Shown here in pieces: positions 57,434 through 64,000 of a stretch of DNA of 64,000 nucleotides (positions are counted from its first letter, which is position 1; each line of letters begins with the position of its first letter). Made by a program: the position numbers and the translations under genes. The notes beneath the pieces were generated by a model. It saw only the letters and a program-made list of their open reading frames with translations. It searched no databases and was not told where the DNA came from. Source of the DNA: Umezawaea beigongshangensis. Lineage in GTDB: Bacteria; Actinomycetota; Actinomycetes; Mycobacteriales; Pseudonocardiaceae. Where the stretch lies: the NCBI RefSeq assembly GCF_016464305.1, contig NZ_JAEIOJ010000001.1, forward strand, positions 62,001-126,000. The letters run 5' to 3'.

Positions 57434-58539
57434 ACACACCCCACCTGCTGCTGGACCGGGCGGTGCTGGAACGCAACGTCGCACGTCTGCGCGCCCGGCT
57501 GGACGCGCTGGGCGCGCCCCTGCGCCCGCACGTGAAGACCGCCAAGTCCGTCGACGTGGCGAGGCTGCTGTTCGACGGCGGCACCGGTCCGATCACCGTG
57601 TCGACCCTGCGCGAGGCGGAGGCGTTCGCCGACGCGGGCTTCACCGACGTCCTGTACGCCGTGGGCATCGCACCGTCCAAGCTGGACCGCGTGGTCGCGC
57701 TGCGGCGGCGCGGCGTGGACCTCGTGGTGCTGCTGGACTCGGTGGAGCAGGCGGTCGCCGTCGCGGAGACCTCGGTCGCGGCCGGAGCGCCCCTCCCGGC
57801 GCTGATCGAGGTCGACTGCGACGGGCACCGCTCCGGCGTGCTGCCCGGCTCGCCGGACGTGATCGCCGTCGCCGACGCCCTGGTGCGCGGAGGGGCCGAG
57901 CTGCGGGGCGTGCTGGCCCACGCGGGCGAGTCCTACTTCCGCTACGACGCCGACTCCCTCGCCGCGGCGGCGGAGGCCGAGCGGGCCGCGGCCGTGCGCG
58001 TGGCGGAGGACCTGCGTGCCGCGGGCTTCGCGTGCCCGGTGGTGAGCGTCGGCTCCACGCCGACCGCTCACGCGGCCCGCGACCTGACCGGGGTGACCGA
58101 GGTGCGGGCGGGCAACTTCGTGTTCTTCGACCTGGTGATGGCCGGGATCGGGGTGTGCTCCGTCGACGACCTGGCCCTGTCGGTGGTCGTCACGGTGATC
58201 GGCCACCGCCCCGACAAGGGGTGGATCCTGACCGACGGCGGCTGGACGGCCACCTCTCGGGACCGCGGCACGGCGCGGCAGCCGGTGGACCAGGGCTACG
58301 GGCTCGTCGCCCGGCTCGACGGCGGCGTGTACCCCGACCTGCTCATGACGGACGCGAGCCAGGAGCACGGCGTCCTGTCGGTGCGCGCGGGCAGTGCCGC
58401 CCCGCTGCCGGACCTGCCCGTCGGAACGCGGCTGCGCGTCCTGCCCAACCACGCCTGCGCGACCGCGGCCCAGCACGAGTCGTACCGGGTCGTCGACGGC
58501 GAGGCGGTCACCACGTGGCCCCGCGTGAACGGCTGGTGA
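57430..58539 (+). CDS. DSD1-family D-serine/D-threonine PLP enzyme
   Basis: A 369-residue fold-type III PLP enzyme. The N-terminal alanine-racemase barrel has the PLP Lys36 in RPHVKTAKSVDVARLL and PLP-phosphate motifs ITVSTLREAEAFADAG. The C-terminal domain ends LRVLPNHACATAAQHESYRVV, with the His and Cys zinc ligands of the D-serine dehydratase-like group. Likely reactions are D-serine or D-threonine dehydration, or D-threonine aldol cleavage. GTG 57430 overlaps the DauR-like stop. An ornithine cyclodeaminase-family remnant follows 7 bases later. Confidence 0.88.
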   Translation: MNTPHLLLDRAVLERNVARLRARLDALGAPLRPHVKTAKSVDVARLLFDGGTGPITVSTLREAEAFADAGFTDVLYAVGIAPSKLDRVVALRRRGVDLVVLLDSVEQAVAVAETSVAAGAPLPALIEVDCDGHRSGVLPGSPDVIAVADALVRGGAELRGVLAHAGESYFRYDADSLAAAAEAERAAAVRVAEDLRAAGFACPVVSVGSTPTAHAARDLTGVTEVRAGNFVFFDLVMAGIGVCSVDDLALSVVVTVIGHRPDKGWILTDGGWTATSRDRGTARQPVDQGYGLVARLDGGVYPDLLMTDASQEHGVLSVRAGSAAPLPDLPVGTRLRVLPNHACATAAQHESYRVVDGEAVTTWPRVNGW

Positions 58540-58546
58540 GGGCGTC

Positions 58547-58930
58547 GTGATCGTCGTCCAGGAGGAGGAGTCGGCCGCCCCGGTGACCGAGGAGCTGGCC
58601 TGCGAGGCCGCTCGGCTCGCCCTGCTGGCGGCCGTGGCCGAGGGCACGGACTCGTTCGCCCCGGTGATCGGCCACGGCTCGTCGCCCGACGACCGCTTCA
58701 CGGTGAAGTCGGCGACGACGGCCGACACCGCGGGCGTCAAGATCGGCACGTACTGGCCGGGCAACAGCGACCTGCCCCGGCACAGCTCGCTGATCCTGCT
58801 GTTCGACCAGGCGATCGGCCGGGTCGGCGCGGTGATCGGGGCGGGCGGGGCGAGCAGGAGCTGCCACCGGACCTGCTGGCGACCGCGAGCCCGTTCTGCG
58901 ACCTGCCCGCAGACCCGACCGGTTCGGAGG
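58547..58930 (+). pseudogene. truncated ornithine cyclodeaminase-family gene (DauB/mu-crystallin-like)
   Basis: About 100 residues in frame from GTG 58547 match the N-terminus of ornithine cyclodeaminase/mu-crystallin proteins: FTVKSATTADTAGVKIGTYWPGN and LILLFDQAIGRVGAVIGAG. The frame then turns to Arg-rich nonsense. Two bases over, from 58849, a fragment EQELPPDLLATASPFCD resembles the middle of the family. The Rossmann region and C-terminus are missing. This indicates an internal deletion plus frameshift, cut by the paoC-like gene end. Confidence 0.65.
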
Positions 58931-58932
58931 GG

Positions 58933-61044
58933 TCACGGTTCCCGGACCGCGGCGCGGCCGGGTTCCAGCACGCGGTCGAGGCGGACGGGGAGGACCCGGT
59001 GGCGGGTGCCCGTGGCGTGCCACACGGCGTTGGCGATCGCCGCCGCGGTGCCGGCCGTGCCGATCTCGCCCAGTCCGTTGAACCCCGACGGGTCCTGGGG
59101 CTCGTAGTCCGGCACGAAGTCGGCCTCGACGTCGGGCACGTCGGCGTGCGAGGCGATGTGGTAGCCCGCGAAGTCGCCGTTGACCAGCCTGCCGGTCCTG
59201 GCGTCCCGCACGCTCTCCTCGTGCAGGGCCATGGAGAGTCCCATGACCATCCCGCCGACCACCTGGCTGCGCGCCAGCAGCGGGTTGATCACCCGGCCCA
59301 CGGCGAACAGGCCGAGCAGACGGCGCACCCGCACCTCGCCGGTCGCCGGGTCGACGGCGACCTCCGCGAAGACGGCGCTGAAGGTCTGCCGTTCCCCGCC
59401 CGGCCGGAAGTCGATCATCGTGGTGGTGTCCACCGTCGCGGTCACCGGCCCGGCCGGGTCGCCGGGGTTCTCCCGCAGCTTCTTGGCGGCCTCGGTGATG
59501 GCGAAGGACCAGGACGTCGTCCCGCGGGAACCGCCAGCGCCCCACGCAGCGCCGAGATCGCTGTCCCCGATCCTGATCCGGATCTTCTCCGTGCCGACCC
59601 CGAGCGAGTCGGCGGCGACCGCGGTCAGCGCGGTGCGGGCGCCCGTGCCGATGTCGCTCGCCCCGACCGACACCGTGAACGTCCCGTCCGTCTCCGCGGT
59701 GATCGAGGCCGTCGACGGGAACACCCCCGCGCCGAACGACGTGGTGGCCACGCCGCTGCCGATCAGCAGCGCGCCCTCGCGCCGGGAGCGGGGACGCCGG
59801 TCGCGCGCCGCCCAGCCGAACCGGCGCGCTCCCTCCCGCAGGCAGGCGACCAGGCGGCGGGTGCTGAAGGGCAGTCCCGAGACGGGCCCGACCGCGGGCT
59901 GGTTGCGCAGGCGCAGCTCCACGGGGTCCAGGTCCAGCCGCTCCGCCACCTCGTCGATCGCCGACTCCAGGGCGAACGAGCCGGGTGTCGCGCCCGGCCC
60001 GCGCATCGAGGCCGGTGGCAGGACGTCGAGGGGCACGGCGACGAGCTGCGTGCGGATCGCCGGAGCCGCGTACAGGACCTTGGTCTGCTCGGTGCAGGCC
60101 TCGATGTACTCGGCGAGCGGCGAGAGGGCGTAGGCGGCCCGGTGGCGCACGGCCCGCAGACGGCCGTCGGCATCGGCGCCGATGGTCAGCAGCTGGTCCG
60201 TGGGGGGCCGCGACGAGGTCGTCTCGAAGACCTGCGCCCTGGTCATGACGATCCGCACCGGACGTCCGAACCGCCGGCTGGCCAGCGACCCGAGGATCAC
60301 CGGAGGACCGCAGGCGCCCTTGCCGCCGAACCCGCCGCCGACGTGCTCGGAGCGGACGTGCACCCGCTCCCGGTCGATGGACCACAGGGCGGCCAGCACC
60401 TCGGACACGCTGAACGCCCCCTGGTTGGAGTCCACGGCGTACAGGTCGCCGGAGTCCCACCACACGGTCGCGGCGTGCGGCTCCACGGCGCAGTGGCTCT
60501 CCTCCGGGGTGCGGTACCGCTCCTCGACCACGACGGCGGACGCGGCCAGTTCCGCGTCCAGGTCACCGGTGTCCGCCTCCGGGCCGAAGGCGGTCGACGC
60601 CGGACGCGCGGCGGGGTGCTCCAGACCGAGGTCCAGGTCGTGCGGCTCGGCGTCGCAGGTCACCCGCAGCGCCGCCGCAGCCGCTCTGGCCTGCTCGGGC
60701 GTTTCCGCCACCACCAGCGCGACCGGCCAGCCCGCGTACGGGATCACCTCGTGCTGCAGCAGTTGCAGGCTGCCGTCCGGGCCGAAGTAGTTGCCGGCCC
60801 CCTGGTCGAGCCGGGGTGCGTTGCGGTGGTCGAGCACGCCCAGCACGCCCGGCATGGCGAGCGCGGTCGAGGCGTCGACGTCACGCACCCGGCCGCGGGA
60901 GGTGGTGGCGGTCACCATCCAGCCGTGGGCCAGGTCCGGCAGCGGCACGTCCGCGGCGTAGCGGGCGGCGCCGGTGACCTTGAGCGGGCCCTCGATCCGG
61001 GGGCGTGACGCGCCGACGGCGCCGGGAGCGGGTTCTGGACTCAT
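58933..61044 (-). CDS. molybdenum hydroxylase large subunit (PaoC/XdhA-like)
   Basis: A 703-residue molybdopterin-binding subunit of a xanthine oxidase-family enzyme, closest in build to periplasmic aldehyde oxidoreductase PaoC. Signatures are HVRSEHVGGGFGGKGACGPPV, VPLDVLPPASMRGPGATPGSFALESAIDEVAERL, SVGASDIGTGARTALTAVAAD and the catalytic Glu (~660) in FNGLGEIGTAG. It oxidises aldehydes or N-heterocycles; the substrate is unknown. ATG 61044 overlaps the FAD-subunit stop (ATGA). No assembly chaperone gene is in the window. Confidence 0.92.
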   Translation of the reverse strand: MSPEPAPGAVGASRPRIEGPLKVTGAARYAADVPLPDLAHGWMVTATTSRGRVRDVDASTALAMPGVLGVLDHRNAPRLDQGAGNYFGPDGSLQLLQHEVIPYAGWPVALVVAETPEQARAAAAALRVTCDAEPHDLDLGLEHPAARPASTAFGPEADTGDLDAELAASAVVVEERYRTPEESHCAVEPHAATVWWDSGDLYAVDSNQGAFSVSEVLAALWSIDRERVHVRSEHVGGGFGGKGACGPPVILGSLASRRFGRPVRIVMTRAQVFETTSSRPPTDQLLTIGADADGRLRAVRHRAAYALSPLAEYIEACTEQTKVLYAAPAIRTQLVAVPLDVLPPASMRGPGATPGSFALESAIDEVAERLDLDPVELRLRNQPAVGPVSGLPFSTRRLVACLREGARRFGWAARDRRPRSRREGALLIGSGVATTSFGAGVFPSTASITAETDGTFTVSVGASDIGTGARTALTAVAADSLGVGTEKIRIRIGDSDLGAAWGAGGSRGTTSWSFAITEAAKKLRENPGDPAGPVTATVDTTTMIDFRPGGERQTFSAVFAEVAVDPATGEVRVRRLLGLFAVGRVINPLLARSQVVGGMVMGLSMALHEESVRDARTGRLVNGDFAGYHIASHADVPDVEADFVPDYEPQDPSGFNGLGEIGTAGTAAAIANAVWHATGTRHRVLPVRLDRVLEPGRAAVREP

Positions 61045-62036
61045 CGGTTCTCCTCCGTCGCAGCGAGTTCGGCGAGCACGGCCCGGATCAGGTTCCGCGC
61101 CAGCGGCACCTTGTACCCGTTGTCGGGCAACGGCTTCGCGTCGCTCAGCGCCTCGTCGGCGCAGGTGCGGAACCCGTCGGCGGTCGGGCGGGCGCCGCGG
61201 AGCACGGCCTCGGCGGAACCGGCCCGCCAGGGACGCGACGCCACGCCGCCCAGCGCGATGCGCACGTCGTGCACCACGCCGTCGCGGACGTCGAGCGCGG
61301 CGGCGACGGAGACGATCGCGAAGGCGTACGACGCGCGCTCGCGGACCTTGCGGTAGCGCGACCGCGGGCTCACCGCGGACCCCGGCAGCACGACGGCGGT
61401 GATCAGCGCGCCGGGCGGCAACGCGGTCTCCCGGTCCGGACGGTCGCCGACCGGCGGGTAGAACCGCGACAGCGGGATCTCGCCCGCGCCGTCGAGCGTC
61501 TGGTAGCGCACGACCGCGTCGAACGCGGCGAGCGCCACCGCCATGTCCGAGGGATGGGTGGCGACGCAGTGCTCGGAGTGACCGAGCACCGCGTGGTTGG
61601 GGTGGACTCCCCCGATCGCGGCGCACCCGCTGCCGGGAACCCGTTTGTTGCACGGCCGGGAGAGGTCGGCGAAGTAGCCGCAGCGGGTCCGCTGAAGCAG
61701 GTTGCCGCCGACCGTGGCCACGTTCCGCAGCTGGCCGGACGCGCCCGACAGGACGGCCAGGGCCAGCGCCGGGAACCGGCGGCGCACCTCGGGATGCGCG
61801 GCCACGTCGCTGTTCGTCGTGGTCGCACCGACGACCAGTCCGCCGTCCGGGGCGACCTGGACCCCGTCGAGCGGCAGCCGTCGCACGTCCACCAGCCGGG
61901 TCGGCTCCTCGACACCGCGCTTCATCAGGTCGACGAGGTTCGTGCCCCCGCCCAGGTACCGGGCGCCGGCGTCCTCGGCGACCGCGGTGAGCGCGTCGCT
62001 GACCCGCGCCGCGCGCCGGTAGGCGAACTCCCTCAC
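61041..62036 (-). CDS. molybdenum hydroxylase FAD subunit (PaoB-like)
   Basis: A 331-residue FAD-binding subunit. It shows the FAD motif ARYLGGGTNLVDLMKRGV and the second motif VATVGGNLLQRTRCGYF. The Cys set RCGYFADLSRPCNKRVPGSGC, with HSEHCVATHPSD further on, matches the extra 4Fe-4S cluster of PaoB-type subunits rather than plain CoxM. GTG 62036 overlaps the stop of the iron-sulfur subunit (GTGA). Middle gene of a three-gene operon. Confidence 0.92.
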   Translation of the reverse strand: MREFAYRRAARVSDALTAVAEDAGARYLGGGTNLVDLMKRGVEEPTRLVDVRRLPLDGVQVAPDGGLVVGATTTNSDVAAHPEVRRRFPALALAVLSGASGQLRNVATVGGNLLQRTRCGYFADLSRPCNKRVPGSGCAAIGGVHPNHAVLGHSEHCVATHPSDMAVALAAFDAVVRYQTLDGAGEIPLSRFYPPVGDRPDRETALPPGALITAVVLPGSAVSPRSRYRKVRERASYAFAIVSVAAALDVRDGVVHDVRIALGGVASRPWRAGSAEAVLRGARPTADGFRTCADEALSDAKPLPDNGYKVPLARNLIRAVLAELAATEENR

Positions 62037-62572
62037 GCCGCACCCCCCTGGCGAGCCGCGGTCTCCAGCACCGCGCGCACGATCGACGGGTACGCCCCGC
62101 AGCGGCACAGGTTGCCGCTCATCCGCTCGCGCACCTCGGTCTCGTCCAGCTCCGGTACCCGGTCCGGCGCGTCGCCTGCGGTGACGGCGCTGGGCCAGCC
62201 CGCCGCGTGCTCGGCGAGCATCCCCACCGCCGAGCAGATCTGCCCGGGGGTGCAGAAGCCGCACTGGAAGCCGTCCAGGCGCACGAACGCCTCCTGGATC
62301 GGCCGCAGCTCGCCCTCGGCGGCCAGTCCTTCGACGGTCGTGACCGCGGTGGCGTCGGCGGCGACCGCGAGGGTCAGGCAGGAGAGCACTCGCCGGTCGT
62401 CGCACAGCACCGTGCAGGCCCCGCACTGCCCGTGGTCGCACCCCTTCTTCGGCCCGGTGAGGCCGAGGTCCTCCCGCAACAGGTCGAGCAGCGTCCGGCG
62501 GTTGTCCACGGACAGCCGGTGGAACGCCTCGTTGACTCTCAGCGACACGTCGGTGCGCGTGTGATCGATCAT
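62033..62572 (-). CDS. molybdenum hydroxylase 2Fe-2S subunit (PaoA-like)
   Basis: A 179-residue iron-sulfur subunit. The plant-type 2Fe-2S cluster binds in KKGCDHGQCGACTVLCDDRRVLSC; the second in FQCGFCTPGQICSAVGML and NLCRCGAYPSIVRAV. Unlike E. coli PaoA there is no Tat signal, so the complex is probably cytoplasmic. ATG 62572 has GAGGA about 6 bases upstream. First gene of the operon. Confidence 0.93.
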   Translation of the reverse strand: MIDHTRTDVSLRVNEAFHRLSVDNRRTLLDLLREDLGLTGPKKGCDHGQCGACTVLCDDRRVLSCLTLAVAADATAVTTVEGLAAEGELRPIQEAFVRLDGFQCGFCTPGQICSAVGMLAEHAAGWPSAVTAGDAPDRVPELDETEVRERMSGNLCRCGAYPSIVRAVLETAARQGGAA

Positions 62573-62894
62573 CGCAGTCCTCGTTCTCGAACGGACGACG
62601 GTGCGTGCGGCCGCGCCGGTACGCGGGACCTCCGGCAGAGGTGGACGAGGGCCGGCGGCGGCGACATCGCTTGTCGTGGCCCGAGTCTCGGTGCCGCCGC
62701 GTCGATCCACATCGGTCATCCGACTCCGGGAACTCGGCGCCGGCGCCCCGCACGCCCGTTGGGTCGTTCGACGGATGCGCCGGCCACGAGCCGTGCTCCA
62801 CCCTCGACGGCGTGGCACCACCAGGACGGGGACACCGCTCGGCGTCCCACCACCCGACGGCCGCGTGCGGAGGCGGAGGCGCGGGCCGGGGACC
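62573..62894. other. 322-base intergenic region upstream of the molybdenum hydroxylase operon
   Basis: GC-rich. It should hold the operon promoter. No gene or clear repeat was recognised. Confidence 0.5.
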
Positions 62895-64000
62895 TCAGTG
62901 CGCGCCCCGCCCGTCGGCCGGCGACGACAGGGCGTCCCGGAGTCCGGCTCGGGACGTGACGCCCAGCTTGGGGAAGATCCGGTACAGGTGGGCGCCGACC
63001 GTCCGGTGGGACAGGTACAGGCGCTCGGCGATCTGCTTGTTGGTCATGCCGCTCGCCGCCAGGTGGGCGATCTCGTCCTCCTGGGCCGTCAGCGCGGGCG
63101 GACCACCTCGCCGCCCCGGCGACGGCCGGTGTCCGCAGGCGCGCAGTTCCCTCTCCGCCCGGAAGAGCCACGGTGCGGCCGTCATGGCGGCGAAGCCGTC
63201 GCGCGCGGCGAGGAGGTGCCGCTTGGCCCGCGCCGCCGACCCGGCCCGGCGCAGCTTCTCGCCGAGGGCCAGCCGCACCCGCGACCCGTCGAACAGCCAC
63301 CGCCGCGCGTCGGCGCCGACCAGCGCGGCTTCCAGGCGGGACACCGGCTCGTCGCCGTCGAGGACGAGGGCCTCGGCGCCGGCCAGGAGCAGGGCCGTCC
63401 GGGACGACAACGCCCCCACGTCCGCGTCCCGCATCGCCCGGACGTGCGCCAGCGCCTCGGCCGTGCGCCCGGTCCGCACGGCGGCCTCGACCAGGTCGAA
63501 CATGACCCACGTGCAGTGCGGGACGTGGGAGGCGAGAACGCCGGGCGGGCTCAGGGCGGCGGCGTGCCAGAAGGCGGCGTCGTGGTCGCCCCGCCCGGCG
63601 GCGGCGAGCGCCCGCGCGTGGTGCGCGAACAGCGCGGCGGCCGCCACACCGCGGGGCAGCGCCCAGTGCGTGATCTCGTCGGCGAGCGCGCACGCCTCGT
63701 CGAACCGCCCCCGGCCCGCGGCGAGGATCGCCCGGTTGTACCGGAAGCACCACGCGAAGAACGGGAAGCCGCTGGTGTCGCAGATCCGCCGTCCCTCGGC
63801 GGCGAGTTCCTCGGCCTCGTCCCACCGTCCCACCAGGAAGTCGTCGAGGCACAGGTGCATCAGCGCCCCGAGGTGCCGACCGGGTGCTCCGCCGTCCCTC
63901 CCGTGCCGGACCAGCCGCCAGGACGACTCGCGGCAGTCGCCGAGGCGGTCGAGGTACACCGCGGCGGTGCCGATCCGCACGACGCGGGCGGCGTCCGCGT
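62895..64000 (-). CDS. LuxR-family regulator with TPR-like repeats (N-terminus beyond window)
   Basis: The visible C-terminal ~368 residues read in from the right edge without a stop. A tetratricopeptide-like helical array (LAAEGRRICDTSGFPFFAWCFRYNRAILAAGRGRFDEACALADEI; RLALGEKLRRAGSAARAKRHLLAARDGF) precedes a LuxR helix-turn-helix (LTAQEDEIAHLAASGMTNKQIAERLYLSHRTVGAHLYRIFPKLGV). This is the C-terminal build of large LAL-type ATPase regulators. It lies upstream of the paoABC-like operon in the same direction and may control it (inference). Confidence 0.88.
   Translation of the reverse strand, partial: ADAARVVRIGTAAVYLDRLGDCRESSWRLVRHGRDGGAPGRHLGALMHLCLDDFLVGRWDEAEELAAEGRRICDTSGFPFFAWCFRYNRAILAAGRGRFDEACALADEITHWALPRGVAAAALFAHHARALAAAGRGDHDAAFWHAAALSPPGVLASHVPHCTWVMFDLVEAAVRTGRTAEALAHVRAMRDADVGALSSRTALLLAGAEALVLDGDEPVSRLEAALVGADARRWLFDGSRVRLALGEKLRRAGSAARAKRHLLAARDGFAAMTAAPWLFRAERELRACGHRPSPGRRGGPPALTAQEDEIAHLAASGMTNKQIAERLYLSHRTVGAHLYRIFPKLGVTSRAGLRDALSSPADGRGAH

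Noticed and set aside
1-64000. CRISPR arrays, tRNA or rRNA genes, transposases, integrases and secondary-metabolite core enzymes.
   Set aside because: None was recognised on either strand by reading. Small divergent RNAs could still be missed without a covariance search.

Overview
The window is very GC-rich with strong third-position G/C bias. Its gene set points to an actinomycete, most likely a member of the Pseudonocardiaceae (Saccharothrix/Actinosynnema/Lentzea-like). The pointers are a CoaE-UPF0157 fusion, an actinobacterial RpsA, a PdtaR-type ANTAR regulator, a YbaB-like/EspC-like secretion-associated gene set, an EI24 membrane protein, many GTG starts and many -10 boxes placed 6-8 bases before the start codon. 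It is ordinary chromosome: no rRNA, tRNA, phage, insertion sequence or CRISPR array was seen. The genus is an inference.

Layout. 0-4 kb: catalase (cut by the window edge), EI24 protein, secreted trypsin, FKBP isomerase, UPF0303 haem-related protein. 4.2-6.1 kb: a type VII secretion-associated trio. 6.1-7.8 kb: an ECF sigma factor coupled to an LCP-domain membrane protein. 8.1-9.4 kb: an antitoxin/RES-domain toxin pair. 9.4-13.3 kb: acetyltransferase, S9 peptidase and divergent amidohydrolase. 13.3-22.3 kb: TerC behind a probable manganese (yybP-ykoY) riboswitch, a 959-residue fusion of an extracytoplasmic alpha/beta-hydrolase to an ABC ATPase with its permease, and a kinase/PP2C/VWA triad of the TerY-P (YegI-YegK-YegL) type.

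22.6-31 kb: uvrB, a DUF5685 protein with a cysteine-rich tail, two tandem DUF402-like paralogues, coaE, a lipoprotein and rpsA. 31-38 kb: methyltransferase, GNAT, FMN reductase, P-loop protein, polA and thioesterase. 38-43.5 kb: a complete livFGMHJ branched-chain amino acid transporter. 44-48.6 kb: pdtaR, an unrecognised protein, a second secreted S1 protease, and small CoA-binding, HPF/RaiA-like, PH-domain and MT0933-like proteins. 48.6-54.2 kb: a tctCBA tricarboxylate transporter divergent from its sensor kinase/response regulator pair, with four 9-bp direct repeats between them. 54.2-56.7 kb: DUF457 membrane hydrolase, a one-domain voltage-gated ion channel and an orphan GntR regulator. 56.7-64 kb: a DauR-like regulator with a D-amino-acid PLP enzyme and a decayed ornithine cyclodeaminase-family gene, then a paoABC-type molybdenum hydroxylase operon and a LuxR regulator that runs off the edge.

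The most interesting stretch is 13.4-22.3 kb, where three units with links to metal, stress or envelope functions sit side by side. Recurrent small-scale features are 13 candidate leaderless promoters, a dispersed intergenic repeat with a 22-bp period, and several clean operator palindromes.
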